A stretch of DNA of 64,000 bases from Tunturiibacter gelidiferens (GTDB taxonomy: Bacteria > Acidobacteriota > Terriglobia > Terriglobales > Acidobacteriaceae): positions 186,001 to 250,000 of the forward strand of contig NZ_JACHEB010000010.1 of assembly GCF_014201335.1 (NCBI RefSeq), written 5' to 3'. The notes beneath the pieces were generated by a model. It saw only the letters and a list, made by a program, of their open reading frames with translations, was not told the DNA's origin and made no database searches. This document shows positions 45,076 through 53,772 of the stretch, one piece after another (the stretch's first letter is position 1; the number at the start of each line of letters is the position of its first letter). Both the position numbers and the translations under genes were made by a program.

Positions 45076-45779
45076 TGCGACCACGCAGTACTACCCAAAC
45101 GACACAAGATCAAACGGCCGGAGAGACAGTGGAAGCTACTAAAGTCGCCATGAACGTGCAGGAGCAGTTTGGCCAGATTGATATCTATGTTTTCGACCAG
45201 ATTCTGAGAGGAAACATTACCAGTGGAATGCGCGTGCTCGACGCAGGCTGCGGATACGGTCGGAATCTGGTGCATCTCCTACGTGTGGGTTGCGAGATCT
45301 TCGCGGTAGACGCAAATGCAGAGGGCGTTGAGCAGGTACGAGCGCTTGCCGCTCAACTAGCACCAGATCTGCCTTCAAATAACTTTCGCGTCGGGCAGCT
45401 GGATGAAATCGACTTCCCATATAACTTTGCAGATGTAGTCATCTGTAGCTCCGTGCTGCATTTCGCGCGGGATGACGCCCATTTCCTCGCAATCATCGCA
45501 GAACTTTGGCGTGTTCTCCGACCGGGCGGGCTACTATTCTGCCGACTGGGTTCGCGTATCGGGATGGAGTTCGAGCGGTTGCGAGGAAATGTCTTCCGGA
45601 TTAACGATGGGTCGGAGTGGTTCTTGGTCGACGAGGCGATGTTGATGCGATTGACGGATCAACTGAACGCCGTGATGGTGGACCCATTGAAGACAACAAT
45701 CGTGCAGGACTACCGGTGCATGACGACGTGGGTTCTGCGCAAGCGCGGAACTCGTGGTGGCGGACAAGCTGGCGTCTAG
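45075..45779 (+). CDS. SAM-dependent methyltransferase (class I)
   Basis: A 234-residue Rossmann methyltransferase: motif I VLDAGCGYGRNLVHLL, an acidic end of strand two (EIFAVDANAEG), motif II region FADVVICSSVLHFARD and ELWRVLRPGGLLFCRLGS. GTG at 45075 overlaps the stop of the ABC exporter (TAGTG); a later in-frame ATG at 45150 would still leave the complete fold. Acceptor unknown. Convergent with oligopeptidase B, sharing a 4-nt CTAG at the stops. Confidence 0.85.
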   Translation: MRPRSTTQTTQDQTAGETVEATKVAMNVQEQFGQIDIYVFDQILRGNITSGMRVLDAGCGYGRNLVHLLRVGCEIFAVDANAEGVEQVRALAAQLAPDLPSNNFRVGQLDEIDFPYNFADVVICSSVLHFARDDAHFLAIIAELWRVLRPGGLLFCRLGSRIGMEFERLRGNVFRINDGSEWFLVDEAMLMRLTDQLNAVMVDPLKTTIVQDYRCMTTWVLRKRGTRGGGQAGV

Positions 45780-47860
45780 TTAGCCACTCCAAGCTGCGTT
45801 AGCAAAAACGCATAGTCGAACGCAATCTCCTTTAGATAGTCATATCGTCCCGAAGCACCGCCGTGTCCTGCATCCATGTTGATGTGCAGCAGCAGCGGAG
45901 TGTCATTGGTCTTCAACGTACGCAATCTCGCGACATACTTTGCCGGCTCCCAATACATCACCTGGGAATCGTTTAGGCTCGTCTTCACCAGCATCGCCGG
46001 ATAGTGTCCCGCCTTTAAATTGTCGTACGGCGAATAGGACCGCATGTAAGCGAACGCCTCTGCTTCATTCGGGTTTCCCCACTCCTCATACTCAGCCACG
46101 GTAAGGGGCAGACTGGCATCGAGCATTGTGTTCATCACGTCTACAAATGGAACGTGCGAGAGAACCACCCGAAATAAATCCGGCCGCTCGTTGACCACCG
46201 CACCCATCAGCAAGCCGCCCGCACTCCCTCCCTCAATCGCAACCCGATCCTTAGCTCCATAGCCTTTTGTGACCAGCTGCTCTGCCACGGCGATAAAGTC
46301 ACTAAAGGTGTTGCGCTTGACCAGCATCTTGCCAGCGTCGTGCCAGGAATCTCCCATCTCGCCACCACCACGAATATGCGCGTATGCGATCACCACACCT
46401 CGATCCAGCAGCGACAAACGCGAAGAACTGAAACCGATCGGCAGGGGATAGCCATACGAACCGTAGCCGTACACATAAACAGGATTCGTCGAGTCTCGCT
46501 TAAATAAATCACGGCGATACACGACCGAAGCCGGAATCTTCACGCCATCGGATGCTTCAACCCACACTCGCTCGGAAGCGTAACGCGTCGAATCGAACCC
46601 GCCCGGAACCTCCTGCTGCTTCAAAAGCTCCGAGGTGCCCGATTGCACGTCGTATTCGTAAATCGATGCTGGCGAAACCAGGGACTGATAGCTGTATCGA
46701 AGCCGCTTCGTTGCAAACTCCGGATTCATATTGGTCCCGGCAGAATAAACTGGCTCCGGAAACTCAATCTCTCTCGAGCGTCCTAGCTCCCTCGCCACTC
46801 CGAATTCGACAATTGTGAGAGTGGGGAGACCAAGCCTTCGCCTCGAACAGACACAAAAGGAGTCGAAGACGTCGAAGTCCTCAAGCGGAGCGTCCACGTC
46901 CAATGGAATCAGCTCCTCCCAGGAATCACGACCCGGCGTCTCCACTTTGGTCGTAACCACGCGAAAGTTCTTTCCCACGTCGTTCGTCCGGATGTAGAAC
47001 AAGCCGCCGCGATGATCGACCGAGTATTCCTGCTCATCAACTCGCGGCGCGATCATCTGAAACTCCCCTTCAGGAGTCCTCGCGGAGAGGTACCGGCATT
47101 CGCTGGTCGTATGGCTACCCGCTTCCATCAGCACGTACTCGTTGTCACGAGTCTTGCCGACTCCAAGATTGAAGCGTTCGTCCTTCTCCTCGTAGATCAT
47201 CACGTCGTTCGCAACAGAGTCGCCCAGACGATGACGGAAGAGGTGGTCATGCCGCTTTGTTACCTCATCCTCAGTTGTATAGAAGAGTGTTTGCGAGTCT
47301 GCAGCCCAGGCAACCGATCCTACCCGTTCTGCCGTGTCCGGTAAGTCCACACCGGTCTCCAGATCGCGAATATGTAACGTGTACTGACGAAATCCCGTGT
47401 TGTCGGTTGAGTAAGCCAGCTTCGTATCGTCCATGCTCACCGACATTGCGCCCAATGCCATAAAGGGCTGACCAACCGCGAGCTGATTTACATCCAATAC
47501 AATCTCTTCGGGCTGCGATGGGTCGAACTTAGCCCCCGTCGCCCGTCTCCGGCAGTGGATCGGATATTGGCTTCCTTCCACCGTGCGCACATAGTAGAAC
47601 CATCCTCGCTGCCGATAGGGAACTGACTCATCAGTCTCCTTGATATGCGAGAGCATCTCGGCATAGAGCTTGGCCTGAAGCTGCTCGGTCCCCGCCATTA
47701 CGGAGAGCGTATAGGCATTCTCCGCCTCGAGATGAGTCAGCACCTCGGGGGAGGACTTATCCCTCATCCAGCGGTAGTTATCTTCGAGCGTGTGTCCATG
47801 CAGCGTGGTGGGCGTCGGTTCCTGGCGAGCGTGCGGTGGCTGGATAGTGCTTTGCGTCAT
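45776..47860 (-). CDS. Prolyl oligopeptidase family serine peptidase (oligopeptidase B-like)
   Basis: A 694-residue S9A enzyme from ATG 47860 (GGAG nine bases upstream; a start at 47875 is less likely). N-terminal beta-propeller (about 70-410) and C-terminal alpha/beta hydrolase with nucleophile VAIEGGSAGGLLMG, acid region KTSLNDSQVMYWEPAKY and His in INMDAGHGG. The long sequence HGHTLEDNYRWMRD near the start and the GYGSYGYP motif are typical of oligopeptidase B, which cuts after Arg/Lys in short peptides. No signal peptide, so probably cytoplasmic. Confidence 0.9.
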   Translation of the reverse strand: MTQSTIQPPHARQEPTPTTLHGHTLEDNYRWMRDKSSPEVLTHLEAENAYTLSVMAGTEQLQAKLYAEMLSHIKETDESVPYRQRGWFYYVRTVEGSQYPIHCRRRATGAKFDPSQPEEIVLDVNQLAVGQPFMALGAMSVSMDDTKLAYSTDNTGFRQYTLHIRDLETGVDLPDTAERVGSVAWAADSQTLFYTTEDEVTKRHDHLFRHRLGDSVANDVMIYEEKDERFNLGVGKTRDNEYVLMEAGSHTTSECRYLSARTPEGEFQMIAPRVDEQEYSVDHRGGLFYIRTNDVGKNFRVVTTKVETPGRDSWEELIPLDVDAPLEDFDVFDSFCVCSRRRLGLPTLTIVEFGVARELGRSREIEFPEPVYSAGTNMNPEFATKRLRYSYQSLVSPASIYEYDVQSGTSELLKQQEVPGGFDSTRYASERVWVEASDGVKIPASVVYRRDLFKRDSTNPVYVYGYGSYGYPLPIGFSSSRLSLLDRGVVIAYAHIRGGGEMGDSWHDAGKMLVKRNTFSDFIAVAEQLVTKGYGAKDRVAIEGGSAGGLLMGAVVNERPDLFRVVLSHVPFVDVMNTMLDASLPLTVAEYEEWGNPNEAEAFAYMRSYSPYDNLKAGHYPAMLVKTSLNDSQVMYWEPAKYVARLRTLKTNDTPLLLHINMDAGHGGASGRYDYLKEIAFDYAFLLTQLGVAN

Positions 47861-47996
47861 TAATCGGAGCTCCATTGACAGGATACAGCGTCGTCCATGG
47901 ATCGAAAGGCAACCATAAACTCCCTATGAACACCCAACTAGAGGTATGCCCTTGGCGGAAAGTTACATCAGAACCGTCAACAACGGGAGCGCTCCC

Positions 47997-48677
47997 ATGA
48001 AACCTGATACTGCTTACAACTTGATTCCTCGAACCCTGGTTCTCGCCGCAGTATTCTTCGCTCCCACAATTCTTTTGGCTCAGCCTGACCTCATGGCGCA
48101 GGGGGCCTCGCAGACGCAGCCCAACCAACCACAGCAGACGCCCGCCTCCGCTACCGCGATCCAGGACTCCGCGACAAACGCCGGAGACGTCGGCCAAACA
48201 ATGAAAGATAAGATCTTCCTCCGCAAGGCTGCGCAGGGAGGTATGGCCGAGGTCAAGCTTGGCCAACTCGCCGCTCAGAAGGGAAGCGGCGACGATGTAA
48301 GAGCCTTCGGCCAAAAGATGGTAGACGACCACACAAAACTGAACAATGAGATGGCTCCCATCGCCGACTCCATGGGCGTCAGGCTACCGAAGGATTTGAA
48401 CAAGGAAGACCAGGCGGAGTACGACAAACTCAACTCACTTTCCGGGAATAACTTTGATATGGAATACCTGTCTTTCATGGTGAAAGACCATCACAAGGAC
48501 CTTCGCGAGTTTCGCCAGGAGGCCGCAAGCACCATAGACCCAACCCTGCAGACCGCAGTCGCGAACGCAACCAAGGTCATACATGAGCACACGATGATGG
48601 TCGATAAACTCGCCCGCGAGAAAGGCATCCCCGTACCGCAACCCGGTAGTGTGCCGCCCCCCGCCCCGACCTTATAA
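47997..48677 (+). CDS. DUF4142 ferritin-like protein, secreted
   Basis: A 226-residue protein from ATG 47997. Signal peptide (about residues 1-28), a Gln/Pro-rich linker, then the DUF4142 four-helix domain (about 70-205): DKIFLRKAAQGGMAEVKLGQLA, VRAFGQKMVDDHTKLNNEM and YLSFMVKDHHKDLREFRQEA, with conserved His residues. Family function unknown; often in envelope-stress contexts. The ribosome-binding site lies in a short palindrome (GGGAGCGCTCCC at 47985-47996). An open frame from 47946 is ignored because it lacks this site. Confidence 0.84.
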   Translation: MKPDTAYNLIPRTLVLAAVFFAPTILLAQPDLMAQGASQTQPNQPQQTPASATAIQDSATNAGDVGQTMKDKIFLRKAAQGGMAEVKLGQLAAQKGSGDDVRAFGQKMVDDHTKLNNEMAPIADSMGVRLPKDLNKEDQAEYDKLNSLSGNNFDMEYLSFMVKDHHKDLREFRQEAASTIDPTLQTAVANATKVIHEHTMMVDKLAREKGIPVPQPGSVPPPAPTL

Positions 48678-48761
48678 GCCTCGTTTTGCTGATCTAAGCG
48701 CCAAGGGTAAGCTCTTACGTTTTGCTGTCTTGTAAATCGTTAGGGCGTAGAATGACCATCG

Positions 48762-49559
48762 ATGAACTATCTTTCGCGATGGCTTGCTATTGTCCTTCTG
48801 ACGTTCGCGCCGTCGCTCGTAGTGACAGCGGAGTCGGTAAACACGCTGCCGGCGCCTACCGGCTACATCAACGATTTCGCCGGCGTTCTATCCCCCTCGA
48901 CCAAATACAGCCTCGAAAATCTCTGCACACAGGTAGATCGACAAGCCCACGCTCAAATCGCGGTCGTTACCATCAAAACTCTCGACAACGACCAGTCGAT
49001 CGAAGAGTTTGCCACCGCGCTTGAAGACAAATGGAAGGTTGGCCCAAAGGGGACTGATCGCGGCGTCTTGATGGTGCTCGTCATGACTCCCAGGCGCGGT
49101 CGCATCGAGGTTGGCTACGGCCTCGAGGGCATCCTCAATGACGCGAAGGTTGGCGACATCGGCCGTTCGATGGTTCCAGCCGCCGAGCAGGGGGATTACA
49201 ACACGGCTATTCCGCTCGGTGTCACGCAGATTGCCCGAATTATCGCGGCGGACGCAGGAGTCACCCTTAACCTCGCCCCACCGGTCCGCCAATACCAACA
49301 ACATCAACAGCAGCAGCCCGTACAGCTAACGTTCACCGAGCTCCTTATCGGTGGCGGCGCTGTTCTGCTGATACTCTTCTTTCTCGTCAAGACCGGCAAC
49401 ACCGGCCTGATCTTCTTCCTGCTGGGAAATCTGATGGGAGGCGGCGGAGGGGGTGGTTTTGGTGGCGGCCGAGGACGCGATGACGACCGTGGAGGCGGAG
49501 GTTTTGGCGGCTTTGGCGGCGGCAGTTCAGGAGGCGGCGGAGCCAGCGGGGACTTTTAA
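48762..49559 (+). CDS. TPM-domain membrane protein (YgcG type)
   Basis: A 265-residue protein: signal peptide (about 1-23), TPM domain (about 30-165, beginning with GYINDFAGVLSPSTKYSLE and including RGVLMVLVMTPRRGRIEVGYGLEG), a Gln/His linker, one membrane helix (about 190-215) and a Gly-rich tail ending SGGGGASGDF. The TPM domain is periplasmic; proteins of this type usually occur with LemA, as here 125 bp downstream. Roles proposed include photosystem or envelope quality control; none is established in this phylum. Confidence 0.88.
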   Translation: MNYLSRWLAIVLLTFAPSLVVTAESVNTLPAPTGYINDFAGVLSPSTKYSLENLCTQVDRQAHAQIAVVTIKTLDNDQSIEEFATALEDKWKVGPKGTDRGVLMVLVMTPRRGRIEVGYGLEGILNDAKVGDIGRSMVPAAEQGDYNTAIPLGVTQIARIIAADAGVTLNLAPPVRQYQQHQQQQPVQLTFTELLIGGGAVLLILFFLVKTGNTGLIFFLLGNLMGGGGGGGFGGGRGRDDDRGGGGFGGFGGGSSGGGGASGDF

Positions 49560-49684
49560 TGACCCAAATCTAGGCCAAATTACTGCAAAGAAACGCAAAG
49601 AAAGCCGGTTCCAGTGATAAAGTACAGCCGGAGACGCCATCTCTCGGTAGTATCGAAATTCAGACGAAGGGAAATTGAGGAAAC

Positions 49685-50269
49685 ATGAAATCTTTATGGG
49701 TTGTGCTTGGTGTTGTAGCTCTCCTCATCGTCGTTCTGCTCTTTATTGGAGGCAGCTACATCGGCGCGAAGAACACGCTGGTGCAGAAGAATGAGGCAGT
49801 CAATCAGGCGTTTTCACAGGTCGATGTTCAGCAACAGCGTCGTCTCGACCTCATCCCCAATTTAGTCGCTTCGGTGAAAGGGTACGTCTCCGAAGAATCA
49901 ACTATTTTGACCAACATTGCCAATGCCCGCGCCGGAGTTCTTGCCGCAGGCGGCGATCACGCCAGCAATATCAACGCCAACGCCAAACTGGACGTAGCTC
50001 TCGGACCATTCTTCCGTCTGCAGGAGCAGTATCCAAACCTCAAAGGCAACGAGCAATTCAACCGGTTGACAGATGAGCTCTCCGGCACTGAAAACCGAAT
50101 CTCCGTCGCACGTCAGCGATACAACAAGACGCTTGAGGATTACAATGTTTACGTTCGGCAGTTCCCTCAAAGCATCTGGGCCAATATCGCGGGCTTTCAT
50201 TACCGCGACGAGTACTTCAAGGGAAACCCCGAAAACAATGTGGCGCCGAAGGTCGACTTCTCGAAGTAG
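49685..50269 (+). CDS. lemA: LemA family protein
   Basis: A 194-residue protein with a single N-terminal membrane helix (residues 4-24), then helical LemA core: YIGAKNTLVQKNEAVNQAFSQVDVQQQRRLDLIPNLV, AYDVALGPFF-like segment (KLDVALGPFFRLQEQYPNLK) and RQRYNKTLEDYNVYVRQFP. Function in bacteria unclear; tightly associated with TPM proteins. GAGGAAAC precedes the ATG. A bidirectional terminator follows 24 bp after the stop. Confidence 0.92.
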   Translation: MKSLWVVLGVVALLIVVLLFIGGSYIGAKNTLVQKNEAVNQAFSQVDVQQQRRLDLIPNLVASVKGYVSEESTILTNIANARAGVLAAGGDHASNINANAKLDVALGPFFRLQEQYPNLKGNEQFNRLTDELSGTENRISVARQRYNKTLEDYNVYVRQFPQSIWANIAGFHYRDEYFKGNPENNVAPKVDFSK

Positions 50270-50293
50270 CGAAGCGAACTGACTTGGCCCAAC

Positions 50294-50326
50294 AAAAAAG
50301 CCGTCGCACTTAGCGACGGCTTTTTT
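50294..50326. terminator. Bidirectional intrinsic terminator
   Basis: Stem of 14 bp (A-run plus GCCGTCGC with GCGACGGC plus T-run) around the 5-nt loop ACTTA. T-runs on both strands serve lemA and the convergent STAS gene. Confidence 0.94.
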
Positions 50327-50341
50327 ATGGAAGAATCGTGA

Positions 50342-50689
50342 CTATTTGGTGAACGAAGAGATCGCCGTCGCTTCATCGTCTTTAACATCGAAGACGGTGT
50401 AGAGCTTGGTGATCTGCAGCAGGTCGTGTACTTTCTTGGTGAGGTTCAACAGCTTGAGCTCGCCGCCGCTGTTCTTGACGGTGGTGAAGGCGCTGACCAG
50501 CTCGCCGATGCCCGAGCTGTCGATGTAGCTGATGTCGCCCAGGTTGAGCAAAATCTTATTGGAACCTTTGGCCAGAACATCGCGCACGGCGTCGCGGATC
50601 GTCACGCTGCCTTCGCCTAGGGTAATGCGGCCGCTGAGATCCAGAATGGTGATTCCATCCACCTGGCGAGTTTTTACTTTCATGCTCAT
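50342..50689 (-). CDS. STAS-domain anti-sigma factor antagonist (RsbV/SpoIIAA-like)
   Basis: A 115-residue single STAS domain with the phosphorylatable Ser region ISYIDSSGIGELVSAF, the switch site of RsbV/SpoIIAA. It binds the RsbW-like kinase when unphosphorylated, freeing a sigma factor or another target. ATG 50689 with AAGGAG overlapping the stop of the upstream kinase gene, 14 bp apart, so the two are translated together. Confidence 0.92.
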   Translation of the reverse strand: MSMKVKTRQVDGITILDLSGRITLGEGSVTIRDAVRDVLAKGSNKILLNLGDISYIDSSGIGELVSAFTTVKNSGGELKLLNLTKKVHDLLQITKLYTVFDVKDDEATAISSFTK

Positions 50690-50703
50690 GTCTAGTGTTC
50701 TCC

Positions 50704-51231
50704 TTAGGTCCCCGACTGCGCGGGTGTTCGATGCTTGATAAGAGTCAGTTCTGTGCCCGGATGTAACTGGCGAAAGTTTACCTCATCCATGAAAGCCTTG
50801 ATAAGAAAGATACCTCGCCCGGAGCCGCGGAGGATATTTTCCGGGGCGAGGGGGTCCGGAATCTTTTCTGGATCGAGCCCGGGGCCCTGGTCTGAAATAC
50901 GGATGATCAGCGAGTCTGACGTCGTCTCAAACGACGCTATCACATGCTTGTTAGTGTCGTACGAGTTGCCGTGCAGCACCGCGTTGACCGCGGCCTCGCG
51001 CACGGCCATGGCGATGTGTGGAACGGTGTCTTCGTCAAAGCCAGCACGCTGCGCGCATTGCTCAGCGGTCTGCTCAATCTTGTTAACACTGTCGAGAGAC
51101 GAATCCAGGGTGAAGCTGACACGGCTTGTCGTTGAATCGGCCAAAGCAGTCCTTGCAGTGCTGGTATGCCAGTCGTCAACGTCAGACAACAGCGATGATG
51201 GCAGTTTGCTTGTGGATTTCTCGAATGTCAA
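50704..51231 (-). CDS. Anti-sigma factor/serine kinase (RsbW-like)
   Basis: A 175-residue protein whose C-terminal 130 residues form a GHKL ATPase: N-box AVREAAVNAVLHGN, G1 box ISDQGPGLDPEKIP and G2 box RGSGRGIFLIKAFMD. RsbW/SpoIIAB kinases phosphorylate the partner STAS protein and sequester a sigma factor. TTG start; about 35 polar residues precede the domain. No sigma factor or PP2C phosphatase is encoded within the window, so the output and the activator are elsewhere. Confidence 0.88.
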   Translation of the reverse strand: MTFEKSTSKLPSSLLSDVDDWHTSTARTALADSTTSRVSFTLDSSLDSVNKIEQTAEQCAQRAGFDEDTVPHIAMAVREAAVNAVLHGNSYDTNKHVIASFETTSDSLIIRISDQGPGLDPEKIPDPLAPENILRGSGRGIFLIKAFMDEVNFRQLHPGTELTLIKHRTPAQSGT

Positions 51232-51378
51232 GGTGGTGTCTCTTTTCTTCCGTGGATTTCGGTCCCTTAATGGCCCAAAAAGTTGACCAGACCGGCTCGT
51301 TCCGCCAACCTATCGGCAGCAAGGTGGGCTAACATGCGACTAAAGGCTAAGTTTTTGGAATCTAACCCGTAACTCGTT

Positions 51379-52656
51379 ATGACAAAGCATGCTAATCAAA
51401 GGACGAGTGTCTCGGCCCTCTTGGGCTCAGCCGTTGCAGACGCGCAGGGGGGCACCCTTGGCCATGTGCGTGAGTTCGCCGTGGCCCCCTCCGTCGACGC
51501 CGCTCACATTCACGGCATCGTCCTCAGACTGGCTTCGGCCCCGCGCGGCAAACGACCGTCCCTGGTCCTGATCTCCCAGCTCCAGCTAAGCCCTGGTGGC
51601 GACATGCAGCTCCGTGAAGACGAGCAACCCACTCCACTTCAAGAGGATGACGACTACCTTCTGCTGGAGCGCGACCTGCTGGACCAGCAGATTATCGACG
51701 TACACGGGCACAAGGTTGTCCGCGTCAACGACGTCGATCTCGTATGGGAGAACTGTCAGGAAGACACTCCCGATCTCACTCTGCGCATCGCCGAGGTGGA
51801 GGTCGGGATGCGCGGGGCTGTCCGCCGCCTTCTGAAGGGCCTCCCCGCGACTTCGATCGACCGCATCGCCTCCCGCTTCGGCGCCAGTGTCATCCCCTGG
51901 GACTTCGTTGACCTCATCGAACGCGATCCAGCCCGCCGCGTCAAGCTGAAGATCGAGCAGGATCGCCTCTCGAAGATGCACCCCTCCGACATCGCTGACA
52001 TTCTCGAGGAACTGGCTCCCGCAGAGCGCCACGCCCTTTTTATCTCGCTCGACGAGGAGGTTGCTGCCGAGGCCCTCGAAGAGGTCAAGCCGAAGATGCA
52101 GCAGTCCCTCATCGAATCCCTCGACTCCGGGCAGATCGCCGGCATCGTCGAAGAGATGGATCCAGGCGCCGCCGCTGACCTGCTCTCTGAAATGACCGAT
52201 GAGCGCTCCGAGGCGATTCTCGAAGAGATGAACCCCGAGGAGCGCCAGGACGTCGAAGACCTGCTTGAGTTCTCCGGCGACTCCGCTGCAGGCCGCATGA
52301 CAACTGAGTATCTTGCCTTACCCTCCACAGCTCTCGTCGATCGGGCAATCGATTCGTTGCGAGAGTATGAAGGCGATATAGAAAACATCACCGACGTTTT
52401 TCTGCTCGACGAAGAGGAAAAGGTCATTGCGGTAGTTCCCATCGTTCAGTTACTTCTGGCTGCGGCTGGTACTCCATTGGCCGATCTGCCCCGAGGCCAC
52501 CTTGTCACCTGCAACGTCGACGCAAACGGACGAAAGGTCGCCGAGCTCTTCGACAAATACAATCTGCGGTCACTGCCGGTGATCGATCACGAGAAACAAC
52601 TCGCCGGGGTCATCCACGCCGAACAGATAATTGCTCTTTTGAGGGCGAGCCGCTAG
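51379..52656 (+). CDS. Soluble MgtE-N/CBS domain protein (no membrane domain)
   Basis: A 425-residue cytoplasmic protein: two PRC-barrel-like units (about 8-125, LGSAVADAQGGTLGHVREFAV and QQIIDVHGHKVVRVNDVDLV), an MgtE N-domain (about 185-305, a helical superhelix with repeats such as HPSDIADILEELAPAERHAL and MDPGAAADLLSEM) and two CBS domains (about 310-425). In MgtE these cytosolic domains bind Mg2+ and gate the channel; here the membrane part is absent. It may regulate a separate carrier, for example the Nramp-like gene at 58137, or act as a free metal sensor. That partner is inferred. Confidence 0.85.
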   Translation: MTKHANQRTSVSALLGSAVADAQGGTLGHVREFAVAPSVDAAHIHGIVLRLASAPRGKRPSLVLISQLQLSPGGDMQLREDEQPTPLQEDDDYLLLERDLLDQQIIDVHGHKVVRVNDVDLVWENCQEDTPDLTLRIAEVEVGMRGAVRRLLKGLPATSIDRIASRFGASVIPWDFVDLIERDPARRVKLKIEQDRLSKMHPSDIADILEELAPAERHALFISLDEEVAAEALEEVKPKMQQSLIESLDSGQIAGIVEEMDPGAAADLLSEMTDERSEAILEEMNPEERQDVEDLLEFSGDSAAGRMTTEYLALPSTALVDRAIDSLREYEGDIENITDVFLLDEEEKVIAVVPIVQLLLAAAGTPLADLPRGHLVTCNVDANGRKVAELFDKYNLRSLPVIDHEKQLAGVIHAEQIIALLRASR

Positions 52657-52695
52657 AACAGACATCAGGAAAACGAAAGGGAAACGCAGCACGGC

Positions 52696-53772
52696 ATGAA
52701 GATTCTGTACGCCACCGGCCTCTCACCAAACGATACCTCCCTCTATCGCCTTTGGGCCTTGGAGCGCCTCGGCCACCAGGTCATTCCATTCAACGTCTTC
52801 GACTACGAGTCCAGAAACCCAATCATTCGCAAGGTAAACCAGCGCCTGGTCATGGGACCCTCCGTGGCGCGACTCAATGGCGATCTCATCAAAATCGCAG
52901 CAGCAGAAAAACCTGACATCCTCTGGACGGACAAGCTTCTCTACATTCGGCCCAGTACGCTCGATCGCATGCGTGCGATGAATATCGCCACTGTCAGTTA
53001 CATGATCGACAATCCGTTTGGAACCCGCCAGGACCCAGGCTGGCGCCTCTACATGAAGGGCATTCCCCACTATGACCTTCACGTCGTCCAGCGCGACAAG
53101 AACATTCTCGATTACAAATCGCGCGGTGCCCGCGACGTCATCAAAATTCAGACCGCCTACGAACCAACATTGCAATTCCCCCCCCCTGACGGCTGGTCCG
53201 ACGCCAATCGCAATCGCGAGGTCTCCTTCATCGGAACGCCCTACGACGACCGCGCCCAGACCCTCACCCGCCTGTCGCAGGAGTGCAAATTTCCGGTCGT
53301 GATCTCCGGCAATCCACGCCAGTGGGCTCGCGCTATGCAACCGGCCGCGTACAAAGCCCTCTTCAACGGCGGGGAACTCTTTCGCGACGAATACCGCGAA
53401 GGCATCTGGAAGTCGAAGATCAATCTGAGCTTCATCACTCACTCCAACTGCGACGAGTTCGTGCACAAAAGCTTTGAAATCGCCGGGTGCGGAGGCTTCC
53501 TGCTCGCTGAGCGTTCCGACGGCCACATGCAGCGCTTCAAAGAAGACGAAGAGGCTGTCTTCTTCACCGGCTTCGAAGAGTTAGTCGCGAAGATCCGTCG
53601 TTATTTGCCCGACGAGTCGGCACGTCAACGCATCGCCGCTGCTGGTTGCGTTCGCGCAGCACGCGATGGTTACTACAACGACCGACAGGTCGAGTTGATT
53701 GTAGAGCGCGCGCAATTGATCCTTCAAAAGTTGAAGCCTTCTGCCAAAACAGAGCACGCAGGCAGTCGGTGA
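52696..53772 (+). CDS. CgeB-like family glycosyltransferase
   Basis: A 358-residue protein with a GT-B style two-domain plan: MKILYATGLSPNDTSLYRLWALERLGHQV at the start (Rossmann half), and a C-terminal half with WKSKINLSFITH, KSFEIAGCGGFLLAER and EEAVFFTGFEELVAKI, typical of CgeB/DUF3880-type transferases that modify surface glycans. Acceptor and donor unknown. Its TGA stop overlaps the GTG of the following oxidoreductase (GTGA), which suggests the two act on one product. Confidence 0.8.
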   Translation: MKILYATGLSPNDTSLYRLWALERLGHQVIPFNVFDYESRNPIIRKVNQRLVMGPSVARLNGDLIKIAAAEKPDILWTDKLLYIRPSTLDRMRAMNIATVSYMIDNPFGTRQDPGWRLYMKGIPHYDLHVVQRDKNILDYKSRGARDVIKIQTAYEPTLQFPPPDGWSDANRNREVSFIGTPYDDRAQTLTRLSQECKFPVVISGNPRQWARAMQPAAYKALFNGGELFRDEYREGIWKSKINLSFITHSNCDEFVHKSFEIAGCGGFLLAERSDGHMQRFKEDEEAVFFTGFEELVAKIRRYLPDESARQRIAAAGCVRAARDGYYNDRQVELIVERAQLILQKLKPSAKTEHAGSR

